A stretch of DNA of 49,198 bases from Rhodococcus aetherivorans (GTDB lineage Bacteria > Actinomycetota > Actinomycetes > Mycobacteriales > Mycobacteriaceae), in assembly GCF_011058165.1 (NCBI RefSeq), contig NZ_JAALEG010000044.1:1-49198 (forward strand). The letters run 5' to 3'. The notes below the pieces were generated by a model. That model made no database searches. It saw nothing but the letters and a program-made list of their open reading frames with translations, and had not been told where the DNA came from. This document shows positions 38,236-49,123 of the stretch, piece after piece. Numbering within the stretch: the stretch's first letter is position 1; each line of letters starts with the position of its first letter. Both the position numbers and the translations under genes were made by a program.

Positions 38236-39254
38236 CGGCACACCTCCGAGTACGTCGAACCGAAGATGTTGGTTTCGAAATCGCCTGCCTTGATGGTGAA
38301 GTTGCACATGTAGAGGTTCAGCCAGCCGCCGTAGTCGCTGATGCGGTTGAGGCTGTCGGCCAGTTCCGGCAGCCGGCGCACCGCCTGCTCGAAGTTCTCC
38401 GTCTGCGGGATCCAGGCGTCGGTCATCACCCGCAGATCGGTGACGGACCGGTCGAGGGGCGCCATCGCGCCGGCCATGAGCACCGCCGTCGAACGCACCG
38501 AGGTGCTGCCACGGTCGACGAGCGTGGCGAGTTGCTCACCGTCCCCGGCGAGTGCGTCACCGACGACGGCCAGCCCGGAGAGCAGCCGGCTGATGTCCTC
38601 GCTGCGCCGGTCCGCCACGGCGACGAGCGTCTCGAGATTGCCGACCAGACTGTCGAAGACCTGCTCGTGGTCGGCGATGTCGCTGCTGACCGCGGCGATG
38701 TGCAGCAGCAGGGAATCGAGGGTGCCGCCCTGCCCCTGGAACGCCTCGATCACCGCGGTGGCGAGCGCATTGATCTGCGCCGGATCGATCGACTCGAACA
38801 GCGGCTCGAATCCGTTGACGAGCGCGGTGAGATCCAGGGCGGGTGCGGTCTGCTCGATCGGGATCGTCGCGCCCTCCGGCAGTACCGTGCCGGTGCTGCG
38901 CTCCGGCAGTGTCAGCGCGACGTACCGGACGCCGATCATGTCGCCGTAGTTGATGTCGGCGGTGACATCGGTGGTGAGCTCGAATTCCGAGTCGATCTCG
39001 AAATCCACCACTGCCCGCGAGGTCCCGTCGTCCCGGGGGGCGAACCTCACGTCCGAGACGCGCCCGACGCGCACGCCGGCGAGCGTGACGTCGCTGCCGG
39101 GGCTCAGCCCCTCGACGTCGGTGAACTCGGCGGCGTAGTCGCGGGTGGGCCCGGTGACGGTCCTGTCGAGGGTGTTGCCGACGACGACCGCGGCGAGGAC
39201 CCCCACCGTGCAGAACGCCGCCAGGCGCAGCGCCGGCCGGAGCAGCGTGTTCAC
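38232..39254 (-). CDS. mceB: MceB-family protein
   Basis: A 340-residue Mce protein: a membrane anchor (LAAFCTVGVLAAVVVGNTLD), MCE domain (DYAAEFTDVEGLSPGSDVTL; AGVRVGRVSDVRFAPRDDG; INYGDMIGVRYVALTLPERS) and helical domain (GFEPLFESIDPAQINALATA; ALAGDGEQLATLVDRGSTSV), ending in a conserved LNLYMCNFTIKAGD. GTG 39254 overlaps the mceA stop as GTGA. The conserved cysteines near the C-terminus are usual for this subunit. Confidence 0.93.
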   Translation of the reverse strand: MNTLLRPALRLAAFCTVGVLAAVVVGNTLDRTVTGPTRDYAAEFTDVEGLSPGSDVTLAGVRVGRVSDVRFAPRDDGTSRAVVDFEIDSEFELTTDVTADINYGDMIGVRYVALTLPERSTGTVLPEGATIPIEQTAPALDLTALVNGFEPLFESIDPAQINALATAVIEAFQGQGGTLDSLLLHIAAVSSDIADHEQVFDSLVGNLETLVAVADRRSEDISRLLSGLAVVGDALAGDGEQLATLVDRGSTSVRSTAVLMAGAMAPLDRSVTDLRVMTDAWIPQTENFEQAVRRLPELADSLNRISDYGGWLNLYMCNFTIKAGDFETNIFGSTYSEVCR

Positions 39255-40549
39255 GAGACCGCCACCTCCGTGCCGCGGACCAGGGGTGCCAGCAGAACCG
39301 AGGCCGCGGTGGACGGGTCCACCTCCGTCGCCTTCGGGTCGGACGGATCCACACCGCCCGCGATCTGCTCCAGGTAGCCGAGGGTGTCGCGTTCGGTTGC
39401 GGCCGAGAGGACCGGCCGGCCGTCGACCGGGTCACCGCAGTTCGCGCCGTCGAGGCCGGGATAGCGCGGGCAGTCCGCCGCGGTATACGGCATCGGATCG
39501 GAGAAATCCACGACCGCGGTGATGTCGAACCGACCGGTGGCGAAGACCCGCGCGCCGGCGTCGCCGAAGGTCGTGAGGTAGCGCAGGGTGTCGTCGAGGC
39601 CGGTGGTGTCCGCGGCGAACGTACCGAGCACCGGGCCGCCGTTGCGGACGACCGAGATGATCCGGTCGGTGTTCTCCGACATCAGCGCGGAGCCCTCGGC
39701 GGCCAGGCCGGCGCCGCCGCGCAGCAGCCGCGCGATGCCGTCCCGGCGCTCGAGGACGATCTCGGAGAGCGTGGCCGCGTTCTGCATCGTGCCGATCATG
39801 TCGTCCGTCGCTGCGGCCAGGGCCTCGGTCACCGCCGCCAGCTGCGGCGACGCCGCCAGGCCTGCGTCGATCCGGGGACCGAGCTGCTCGGTGAGCGCGG
39901 CGGTGCGGTCGAGGGTCCGGCCGAGGGTCTCACCGCGGCCGGCGAGCGCCTGGATCATCGCGTCGAGCGCGACCGCGAGCCGGTCCGGGCGCAGTTCCTG
40001 CAGCAGCTCCGTGGTGGTGTAGTACAGGCCGGCCAGTTGCACGGCCTCGGCCGAGGTGTCCGCGGTGACCTGCGCACCGTCGCGCAGGCGCGGCCCGGCG
40101 GCGGGGTCGTGGGGCGGCACCAGTTCGAGGAAGACGTCACCGAACAGGGTGCGCGGCACGATCCGCACCCGCACGGCTGCCGGGATGTTCCGGATCGCGT
40201 CCGGGTCGAGCTGCATCGTGATACGCGAGCCGGTGACGCCCGCGTCCAGGTGGGCGAGCCGGCCGACGTGCACGCCCTGGTACTGCACACCCGCGGCGCC
40301 GAAGATCACCCCGGCGCCGGCCGGGACGACGGCGGTGATCTCCGGATCCCTGGACAGCCCACCGGATCCGGAGACGACGAGCAGTCCGCCGGTGACGGTG
40401 AGCACCGCGACGGCGAGCGCACCGACGACGGCCAGCGTGCCGGTGCGCAGTCCGAGCCGGCGACTGCGGCGGGGCGCCGCGGACCGGGTCCGGCCGTTCG
40501 GCGGGATGCCCGTGCCGGACGGAGTCGTCCGGTCGCGTTGGGTCGTCAC
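39251..40549 (-). CDS. mceA: MceA-family protein
   Basis: A 432-residue Mce protein, first of the six. It has a 30-residue basic cytoplasmic N-terminus, a membrane anchor (LAVVGALAVAVLTVTGGLLV), the MCE domain (EITAVVPAGAGVIFGAAGVQ; YQGVHVGRLAHLDAGVTGSR; IVPRTLFGDVFLELVPPHDP) and a long helical domain (LYYTTTELLQELRPDRLAVA). A C-terminal extension contains two cysteines (DCPRYPGLDGANCGDPVDGR). GTG 40549 overlaps the yrbEB stop as GTGA. The set resembles the mycobacterial mce1 type because fadD5 heads the locus. Confidence 0.92.
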   Translation of the reverse strand: MTTQRDRTTPSGTGIPPNGRTRSAAPRRSRRLGLRTGTLAVVGALAVAVLTVTGGLLVVSGSGGLSRDPEITAVVPAGAGVIFGAAGVQYQGVHVGRLAHLDAGVTGSRITMQLDPDAIRNIPAAVRVRIVPRTLFGDVFLELVPPHDPAAGPRLRDGAQVTADTSAEAVQLAGLYYTTTELLQELRPDRLAVALDAMIQALAGRGETLGRTLDRTAALTEQLGPRIDAGLAASPQLAAVTEALAAATDDMIGTMQNAATLSEIVLERRDGIARLLRGGAGLAAEGSALMSENTDRIISVVRNGGPVLGTFAADTTGLDDTLRYLTTFGDAGARVFATGRFDITAVVDFSDPMPYTAADCPRYPGLDGANCGDPVDGRPVLSAATERDTLGYLEQIAGGVDPSDPKATEVDPSTAASVLLAPLVRGTEVAVS

Positions 40550-41406
40550 GCCAGCCCCACCCCCGGCACGGTGGGCACGAGACCCCACAACGCGAAGGTC
40601 AGGACCACGTCGGTGATGCCGATGGCCAGGATGCTGGTGCGCAGTGCGCGCCCGGCGGCCCGGCCGACGCCCTCCGGGCCGCCCGTGGCGTGGTAGCCGT
40701 ACGAGCAGTGCACGATGCCGACGATCACCGCGAACACGACGGCCTTGGTCAGCGAGTACCACAGGTCGGCCGGGGAGAGCGCGAGGTGGAAGTAGTAGTC
40801 GTAGGTGCCGGCCGAGTTGCCCTGGAAGGTGACGACCACGAGGCGCGTCGCGACGAACGCGGACAGCAGGCCCACCATGTAGATCGGGACCACGCACACG
40901 GCCGTGGCGATGAGCCGGGTGCTGGCCAGGAAGGGCACCGACTTCACGGCCATGGCGTCGAGGGCGTCGATCTCGTCGGAGATCCGCATGGCGCCGAGCT
41001 GCGCGGTGAAGCCGGTACCCACCTTCGCGGCCAGGGCTATGGACGCGACCACCGGCGCCAGTTCGCGGGTGTTGGCCAGAGCGGAGAGCATGCCCGACAG
41101 CGAGGTCATCCCGATCAGTTCGAGACCCCGCTGGGTTTCGACTCCGACCATCATCGCGGCGACGGCGGACATCGCGAACACGATGCCGATGGTGCCGCCC
41201 CCGGCGAGCAGGGAGGCGTAGCCGAAGCTGACCTCCCCCACGTGGTACATCACGTGCTTGAAGTAGCGGCGCAGCGCCGTGGGGACACCGGCGATCGCCT
41301 CGACCGCGAACACCACGTGCCGGCCCACCGTGGCGAACGCGCCCACGACCCCGGTCAGCGACCGATGGACGGCCCGGGCCTGTGTCACCGCCGAACAGGA
41401 GAGCAT
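40546..41406 (-). CDS. yrbEB: YrbE/MlaE-family permease, second
   Basis: A 286-residue MlaE-type permease with five to six membrane segments (SLLAGGGTIGIVFAMSAVAA; FLASTRLIATAVCVVPIYMV; KAVVFAVIVGIVHCSYGYHA). The family block VGTGFTAQLGAMRISDEIDA, with the Glu/Asp coupling-helix residues, is intact. It forms the inner-membrane channel with the first YrbE, driven by an ATPase (MlaF/Mkl type) encoded elsewhere. ATG 41406 overlaps the first yrbE stop by 1 base. Confidence 0.94.
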   Translation of the reverse strand: MLSCSAVTQARAVHRSLTGVVGAFATVGRHVVFAVEAIAGVPTALRRYFKHVMYHVGEVSFGYASLLAGGGTIGIVFAMSAVAAMMVGVETQRGLELIGMTSLSGMLSALANTRELAPVVASIALAAKVGTGFTAQLGAMRISDEIDALDAMAVKSVPFLASTRLIATAVCVVPIYMVGLLSAFVATRLVVVTFQGNSAGTYDYYFHLALSPADLWYSLTKAVVFAVIVGIVHCSYGYHATGGPEGVGRAAGRALRTSILAIGITDVVLTFALWGLVPTVPGVGLA

Positions 41407-42215
41407 CAGTACGTCCCCACGGCCGGCACCATCACGGTGTACATCTGGGACAGAACGGTGTTGACGACGAACACCATGACGAATGCCAGCACGACCGCCT
41501 CGTTGACGGCGTCGGCCACGCCGCTGGGACCGCCCTTGGCGTGCAGGCCCTTGAACGCGGCGATGAGGGCGGAGGTGATCCCGAAGAACGCCGACTTGAC
41601 CATCGCCGTCGCGAAATCCGACAACCGGCCGTATTCGCCCAGGGTGCGGAGGAATCCGCCGCCGGAGGCATCGTTGAGGTAGATCTCGTACAGATAGCAG
41701 GCGCCCACCCCGACGAGCGTGACGAGCGCGCAGAGCATCACCGACACCAGGACCGCGGCGAGCAGCCGCGGCACGACGAGGCGCTCGATGACGTTCAGCC
41801 CCATCACCTCCATCGCCTCGATCTCCTCGCGGATGGTGCGTGCGCCGAGATCGGCGCAGATCGCGGAGCCGCCCACGCCGGCCAGCATGAGGGCGCACAC
41901 GAGTGCGGCCGCCTGTCCGACCACGACGAAGGCGACGATCGCGCCGGAGTAGGCGCCGGCTCCGAGCTGGCCCGCCAGGGATCCGACGGAGACCGCGATG
42001 AGCACCCCCACGGGCAGCATCAGCAGCAGGGCCGGACCGCTGCACACCTTGGCGATGAACAGCGACTGCGTGATCGTCTCGCGGAGCGAGAGGCGACGGC
42101 CGACGACGACGCGCACGGTCGTGGCGAGGGTCTCCACCGAGAACCCCACCAGCGCACCCACCTGGATCGCCAGGTCGTGCACCGGCCCCCTCGCCTTGGG
42201 CAGCTCGAACGTCAC
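41406..42215 (-). CDS. yrbEA: YrbE/MlaE-family permease, first
   Basis: A 269-residue MlaE-type permease: SLFIAKVCSGPALLLMLPVG, IVAFVVVGQAAALVCALMLA, the signature region GGSAICADLGARTIREEIEA, and ATAMVKSAFFGITSALIAAF. GTG 42215 is chosen as the start nearest to the family N-terminus, with GGGAG sequences upstream. It begins 71 bases after fadD5 and leads the run of ten overlapping genes. Confidence 0.93.
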   Translation of the reverse strand: MTFELPKARGPVHDLAIQVGALVGFSVETLATTVRVVVGRRLSLRETITQSLFIAKVCSGPALLLMLPVGVLIAVSVGSLAGQLGAGAYSGAIVAFVVVGQAAALVCALMLAGVGGSAICADLGARTIREEIEAMEVMGLNVIERLVVPRLLAAVLVSVMLCALVTLVGVGACYLYEIYLNDASGGGFLRTLGEYGRLSDFATAMVKSAFFGITSALIAAFKGLHAKGGPSGVADAVNEAVVLAFVMVFVVNTVLSQMYTVMVPAVGTY

Positions 42216-42286
42216 TCCCACACTCCCGTACGCGTCATCGCGGCGTCCCCCGTCCCCCGATGGAACCCCTTCGGCCCCTGCGGTCT

Positions 42287-43870
42287 TCAGCCCTGCACGA
42301 CCGCCGACAGGCCGCCGCGCAGCTGGTGCTTGACGACCTTGCCGCTGGCGTTGCGCGGCAGGGCCTCGACGATCACGACCTCCTTCGGATGCTTGTAGCG
42401 CGCGAGCTGCGCGTCGAAGAACGGCTGCAACTCGTCGAGCGTGAGATCGTCGTGGCCGGGCCGCAACGCGATCACCGCGACCGGCACCTCGCCCCACTTC
42501 GCGTCCGGACGCCCGATCACGGCCGCCTCGAGGATCTTCGGATGCGAGAACAGCACGTTCTCGACCTCGGCGCAGTAGATGTTCTCACCCCCGGAGATGA
42601 TCATGTCCTTCTTGCGGTCGACGACGTAGACGAATCCCTCCGCGTCGACGCGCACGAGGTCGCCGGAGTGGAACCAGCCGCCGTGGAACGCATCCGCCGT
42701 CGCAGCCGGGTTGTTCCAGTACTCGCTCATCATGGTGGGCCCGCGGTAGACGATCTCGCCGACCTGACCGGGCGCCACGTCGTTCATCTCGTCGTCGACG
42801 ACGCGCGCCTGGATCGTCGGGATGACGCGGCCGACGGAACCGAGCTTGCGCAGCGCGTCCGCGCCGTCCAGCACGCAGGTGATGGGCGACATCTCGGTCT
42901 GGCCGAACACCGCGACGTTCGACGCGTCGGGGAACGTCTCGGCCATGGCGCGCAGGATGGTGTCGGACGACGGCGCCGCGCCCCAGGAAATGTTGGTCAG
43001 GGCCAGCTTCCGCGGATTCGCCTGCTGGGCGGCGCACACCGCCTGCCACTGCACCGGCACGAGGAACAGGTTGGTGACCTGCTCGGCCTCGAGGACGTCG
43101 AGCAGGTCGTTCGGGTCGAACGCCCCGACCGGATGGATCACGGTGGTAACGCCCAGCATCAGGTTGGGCGCCATCGCGCCGAGCGCGGCGATGTGGAACA
43201 TCGGGGAGGCGCAGAACCCGACGCCGGACTCGTCGAACAGGTGGAACGCGCGGATGCACGTGAGCGCCTGCGCGGACATGTTGCTGTGGGAGAGCACCGC
43301 GCCCTTGGGCCGGCCCGTGGTGCCGGAGGTATACATGATCAGGGCCGGGGTGTCGTCCGGGACGTCGACCGCCGGGTGGGGGTCGCCCGCCTCGGCGATC
43401 AGATCCTCGTAGGCGAGGCCGTCGCCCTCGGGGATGCCGCCGACGGTGACGGACAGTTCCAGGCCTTCGCTCTCCGCACGGGCCGCGGCGGCCAGCGGAG
43501 CGAGCGGCGCTTCCACGACGATCGCCTTGGATCCGCTGTCCCGCAGCAGGAATGCCACCTCGGGTGCGGTGAGGCGGAAGTTGACCGGGACGGCGATCGC
43601 ACCGAGGGCGTTGGCGGCGAGCACGGTCTCGAGATACTCGGGGCGGTTGAGCATGAGGACGACGACCCGGTCGCCGAAACCGACGCCGCGCCGCGCGAGG
43701 GCGTCGGCGAGCCGCTCGACCCGCTCGTGCAACTCCGCCCACGTGATCGACCGGCCCTGGAACCGCAGCGCAGTGCGGTCCGGGATCATCAGAGCGTGCC
43801 GAGCGACGTGGTTGTTCCAGTTGTTGCGGCGCAGGCGCTGGGTCTCGGCGAGGGCTGACGGGGTGACCAT
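42287..43870 (-). CDS. fadD5: FadD5-type fatty-acyl-CoA synthetase
   Basis: A 527-residue AMP-forming acyl-CoA synthetase: P-loop IMYTSGTTGRPKGAVLSHSN (near residue 180), VFGQTEMSPITCVL, the hinge block GGWFHSGDLVRVDAEGFVYV followed by DRKKDMIISGGENIYCAEVE, and the catalytic Lys in LPRNASGKVVKHQLRG. It activates a fatty or other carboxylic acid. ATG 43870 has GAGAGGAACCCTC upstream. Its place as the first gene before yrbEA is that of fadD5 in the mycobacterial mce1 operon, where it is thought to activate imported lipids. A promoter must lie in the 274-base region upstream. Confidence 0.92.
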   Translation of the reverse strand: MVTPSALAETQRLRRNNWNNHVARHALMIPDRTALRFQGRSITWAELHERVERLADALARRGVGFGDRVVVLMLNRPEYLETVLAANALGAIAVPVNFRLTAPEVAFLLRDSGSKAIVVEAPLAPLAAAARAESEGLELSVTVGGIPEGDGLAYEDLIAEAGDPHPAVDVPDDTPALIMYTSGTTGRPKGAVLSHSNMSAQALTCIRAFHLFDESGVGFCASPMFHIAALGAMAPNLMLGVTTVIHPVGAFDPNDLLDVLEAEQVTNLFLVPVQWQAVCAAQQANPRKLALTNISWGAAPSSDTILRAMAETFPDASNVAVFGQTEMSPITCVLDGADALRKLGSVGRVIPTIQARVVDDEMNDVAPGQVGEIVYRGPTMMSEYWNNPAATADAFHGGWFHSGDLVRVDAEGFVYVVDRKKDMIISGGENIYCAEVENVLFSHPKILEAAVIGRPDAKWGEVPVAVIALRPGHDDLTLDELQPFFDAQLARYKHPKEVVIVEALPRNASGKVVKHQLRGGLSAVVQG

Positions 43871-44144
43871 GAGGGTTCCTCTCGGGGCGTGACGGGGGTG
43901 CCGACGGGACGCGATCCCGGTTCTCGATGTGAGGCACATTACAGGCATCGGCCACATTCGACCACCACTTTGTTAATCGAAATTCTCATTCGATCTGACC
44001 GTCGATGCAGGGGCGGGTGCACGCAGCACGGGACCGCTCTCCGGCATGAATGTTACTGCTGCCCAGGGGTATAACAGAGATCATCGGTGCAGACCCGCCC
44101 CTCGGCGGCCCGGGCAGCCGGGCCTGGAAGTATGCGAGCGATCG
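43871..44144. promoter_or_regulatory. Promoter region of fadD5-mce, with inverted repeat
   Basis: 274 bases without an ORF, including an AT-rich stretch at 43960-43995. ATCGAA (43976-43981) and TTCGAT (43989-43994) are perfect arms around 7 bases, about 105 bases upstream of fadD5. This fits an operator for a regulator of the mce locus. No Mce1R-type gene is in view. Confidence 0.45.
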
Positions 44145-45997
<1,853 letters not shown>

Positions 45998-46150
45998 TTA
46001 ACTTTCGCGGTGTGCGGCCTTGTTTGTCAAGGGCTCTCCGCAGGCCTTTCCACGGAGCGGCCCGAGGGAATTCACCGCCGCAGATATGGTGCTGGGCGCT
46101 AACGTTTGCGATAGGCTGCCGGGACCACGCCCGGCATGGATGGAGGTACG

Positions 46151-47431
46151 GTGGCGGAGCAGACCCGGACCGGTTCGCGGGGGACGCGGACACGGTCGAC
46201 CGCCGGCACGTCGACCGAGGCGGCACCGGCTCCGCGACGGCGGCCGAAGAACCGCAAGGCACAGATCGCCGCGGTCGCGGCGGAAGCGTTCAGCGAACGC
46301 GGTTACCACGGCGTCGGGATCGACGAGATCGCCGCCGCGGTCGGCATTTCCGGCCCCGCCCTCTATCGGCACTTCCCCAACAAGTACGCGCTGTTCCGGG
46401 ACGCCGCGCTGAGCCTGGGCACGACGCTCGGCACGGCCGTCGCCGAGGCGGACGAGGACGCGGTGGACGACCCCGCCGAGTGGCTCGACCGGCTGCTGCT
46501 CGCCGCGATCCGCACCACCGTCGAGTGCCGTCGCACCGCCGGGCTCTACCGGTGGGAGAACCGCTACCTGACGGCCGAGGACCGCAGCGAGGTCCGCAGC
46601 GTGATCTGGGGCGTCAACCGCCGTGTCGGCGCCGCCCTGGCCGCCCTGCGCCCGGACCTGCCGGAGCCGGACAACGTGTTGCTCAGCGCCGCCATGCTCA
46701 GCGTCGTCGGCAGCATCACCGCCCATCGGGCGCCGCTGTCCAACCGCCGGATCGAGCGGTTGCTGCTGGACGCGTGCCGGTCGGTGGCCGCGGTCCGGCT
46801 CGAGGCGGCCGGCCCGTCGCGCGCCGCGGCCGTCCGGACCCCCGGCCTCGCCGTCGCCAACAAACGCGAGGTGCTGCTGCACGAGGCGATCCTGCTGTTC
46901 CACGCCCGCGGGTACCACGACGTGAGCATCGAGGAGATCGGCGCCGCGGCCGGCATCAACGCCTCCGGGGTCTACCGGCACTTCGCGAGCAAGTCCGACC
47001 TGCTCGCCGCGGCCTTCCACCGCGCCGCGGACCGGCTCTCCGTCGCCGTGAACACCGCGCTGGCCGACTCCACGTCTCCGGCCGAGGCGCTGCGCGCCCT
47101 CACCGACGTGTACGTCCGGTTGTCCTTCGCCCAGAGCGAGCTGATGTCGGTGTACTTCACGGAGATCGGCAGCCTGCCCGCCGCCCACCGCACCGACCTG
47201 CGCAACATCCAGCGGCTCAACGTCGAGGAATGGGCCCGTCTGCTCGCCGACGTCCGGCCGGGCCTGTCCGCGGTCGAGTGTCGATTCCTGGTCCATGCCG
47301 CGCTGAACCTCGTGCTCGACATAGGCCGGCTGATGCACTTCGAACCCACCCCGTCCAACGAGAGCCGGGTGCAGCAACTGATGCTGGTCACCCTCCTCGG
47401 CAACAGCGCCCCGCGGGAGACGAACTCGTGA
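46151..47431 (+). CDS. TetR-family regulator with two TetR modules
   Basis: A 426-residue protein containing two complete TetR-type units. The first DNA-binding helix-turn-helix is GIDEIAAAVGISGPALYRHF followed by PNKYALF (about residues 50-80); the second is SIEEIGAAAGINASGVYRHF followed by ASKSDLL (about 255-285). Each is followed by a helical ligand domain. Single-module TetR proteins are near 200 residues. GTG 46151 has GGAGG 4 bases upstream; ATG 46136 is also in frame. It is divergent from the NPD-crotonase pair across about 250 bases that include the palindromic AACGTT, and it overlaps the alcohol dehydrogenase gene by 1 base. It probably regulates one or both units. Confidence 0.9.
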   Translation: MAEQTRTGSRGTRTRSTAGTSTEAAPAPRRRPKNRKAQIAAVAAEAFSERGYHGVGIDEIAAAVGISGPALYRHFPNKYALFRDAALSLGTTLGTAVAEADEDAVDDPAEWLDRLLLAAIRTTVECRRTAGLYRWENRYLTAEDRSEVRSVIWGVNRRVGAALAALRPDLPEPDNVLLSAAMLSVVGSITAHRAPLSNRRIERLLLDACRSVAAVRLEAAGPSRAAAVRTPGLAVANKREVLLHEAILLFHARGYHDVSIEEIGAAAGINASGVYRHFASKSDLLAAAFHRAADRLSVAVNTALADSTSPAEALRALTDVYVRLSFAQSELMSVYFTEIGSLPAAHRTDLRNIQRLNVEEWARLLADVRPGLSAVECRFLVHAALNLVLDIGRLMHFEPTPSNESRVQQLMLVTLLGNSAPRETNS

Positions 47432-48546
47432 TGCACACGGCCACCGCGGCGGTACTGCGCGACTACGGGACGACGCCGCGGGCGGAGCCGATCGAGTTGC
47501 CGCCGCTGCGGCCCGACGAGGTCCTCGTCCGGATCGGTGGCGTCGGCATCTGCCACACCGATCTCACCGCCGCCGCCGGCGGGGTCCCGATCCCGCTGCC
47601 GGCCGTCCTCGGACACGAGGGTGCGGGCACCGTCGTCGAGATCGGCCCCGACGTCACCGATCTCGACGTCGGCGACCCGGTGGTGCTCGGATTCGACTCG
47701 TGCCGCACGTGCCGCAACTGCGCGCGCGGCCGGCCGGCCTACTGCACCCGCTTCGCCCCGCTCAACTACGGCGGCCGTCGCGCGGACGGCTCGACCACCC
47801 TGCGCGACGCGTCGGGGGCGCCCCTGCACGGGAACTGGTTCGGACAGTCGTCGTTCGCATCCCTCGCGATTGCCACCGAACGCAACGCCGTGCGCCTGCC
47901 GGACGACGTTCCGCTCGTCCCGGCCGGACCGCTGGGCTGCGGGTTGCAGACCGGCGCCGGAGCGGTGCTGCGGGTCCTGCGGCCCGAACCCGGCTCGTCG
48001 ATCGCCGTGTTCGGTCTCGGCGCGGTCGGCATGGCCGCCGTCATGGCCGCCCGGATCGCCGGGTGCGGCACCGTCGTCGGCGTCGACCCGAACCCGCGGC
48101 GGCACGCGCTCGCCCGCGAACTCGGTGCGACGGAGACACTGAACCCCGACGAGCACACCGACCCCGGCCGGCGGATCCGCGAGATCACCGGTGGGGGCGT
48201 CGATCACGCCGTCGAAGCCGTCGGTACCGAAGCGGTGATCCGGCAGGCACTGGCCTCGCTCACGATCCCCGGCACCTGTGCCACGCTGGGACTGCGCGCC
48301 GGCCGGAATCCGGTCACCGTCGACCAGACGCATCTGCTCAACGGGCGCACCCTCACCGGGGTGATCGAGGGGGACGCCGACCCGCATGTGTTCCTCCCCG
48401 AACTCGTCCGCCTGTGGCAGCAGGGCTCGTTCCCGGTGGAGAAACTGATCCGCACCTTCCCGTTCGAACGATTCGACGAGGCGCTCGCCGCCGTCCGGGC
48501 CGGCGACGTCGTCAAGGCAGTACTCACCTTCGACCCTCAGGAGTGA
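47431..48546 (+). CDS. Zinc-dependent alcohol dehydrogenase (aryl-alcohol type)
   Basis: A 371-residue MDR-family dehydrogenase. Catalytic zinc ligands are in GICHTDLTAA (Cys and following residues) and GHEGAGTVVEIG; structural zinc cysteines are in DSCRTCRNCARGRPAYC. The NAD-binding fold is SIAVFGLGAVGMAAVMAARI, with Asp at the end of the second strand (VGVDPN), indicating NAD preference. It resembles benzyl/aryl-alcohol and formaldehyde-type class III relatives. ATG 47431 overlaps the TetR stop by 1 base (TGATG), so regulator, enzyme and the DUF4334 gene form one operon. The substrate is unknown. Confidence 0.92.
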   Translation: MHTATAAVLRDYGTTPRAEPIELPPLRPDEVLVRIGGVGICHTDLTAAAGGVPIPLPAVLGHEGAGTVVEIGPDVTDLDVGDPVVLGFDSCRTCRNCARGRPAYCTRFAPLNYGGRRADGSTTLRDASGAPLHGNWFGQSSFASLAIATERNAVRLPDDVPLVPAGPLGCGLQTGAGAVLRVLRPEPGSSIAVFGLGAVGMAAVMAARIAGCGTVVGVDPNPRRHALARELGATETLNPDEHTDPGRRIREITGGGVDHAVEAVGTEAVIRQALASLTIPGTCATLGLRAGRNPVTVDQTHLLNGRTLTGVIEGDADPHVFLPELVRLWQQGSFPVEKLIRTFPFERFDEALAAVRAGDVVKAVLTFDPQE

Positions 48547-48548
48547 CC

Positions 48549-49025
48549 ATGACCGTGGCCGACGAGCTGGCCGCACTGCGCAGCCGGACCGACGCGATCT
48601 CCCCGCGCGAACTCGACGCCCTGTGGACGCGTCTGGAGCCCGCCCGCCTCGGCGATCTCATCGGATATCGCTGGCGCGGATTCAGTTTCGACACCGGCCA
48701 CCGGACCCACACCCTCCTCGGCCGGGCCCGGTGGTACGGCAAGCAGTTCGCCGCTGCCGACGACGTGCAGCCGCTGCTGTGCTACGACGCGAACGGGGAA
48801 CTCTTCTCCGACGTCGACACCGGGCGCGGCGAGGCGAGCCTGTGGGAGATCCGGTTCCGCGGCGAGGTCACCGCCACGATGGTCTACGACGGCATGCCCG
48901 TGTTCGACCACTTCAAGAAGGCCGACGACGACACGCTCGTCGGGGTCATGAACGGCAAGGGCAACCTCGTCTTCGACGCGGGCGAACACTACTGGTTCGG
49001 CCTCGAACGCGACGTCGCGCTGTAG
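48549..49025 (+). CDS. DUF4334-domain protein (GXWXG-type)
   Basis: A 158-residue protein with a GXWXG-like N-terminal segment (LIGYRWRGFSFDTGH, then RWYGKQF) and a DUF4334 C-terminal part (EIRFRGEVTATMVYDGMPVF; DHFKKADDDTLVGVMNGKGN). Such proteins occur next to short-chain alcohol or aldehyde dehydrogenases in actinobacteria; the function is unknown, and a lipocalin-like binding role is often assumed. ATG 48549 lies 2 bases after the dehydrogenase stop, so the genes are coupled. Confidence 0.88.
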   Translation: MTVADELAALRSRTDAISPRELDALWTRLEPARLGDLIGYRWRGFSFDTGHRTHTLLGRARWYGKQFAAADDVQPLLCYDANGELFSDVDTGRGEASLWEIRFRGEVTATMVYDGMPVFDHFKKADDDTLVGVMNGKGNLVFDAGEHYWFGLERDVAL

Positions 49026-49123
49026 CGCCCGATCCCGTTGGCAGTGGCCGAATGTCACATCACTTCGGTCTGGGCTGACTCAGGTGGTCCATGCGACACG
49101 CTCCCTGACCAGGGGAGATGTCA

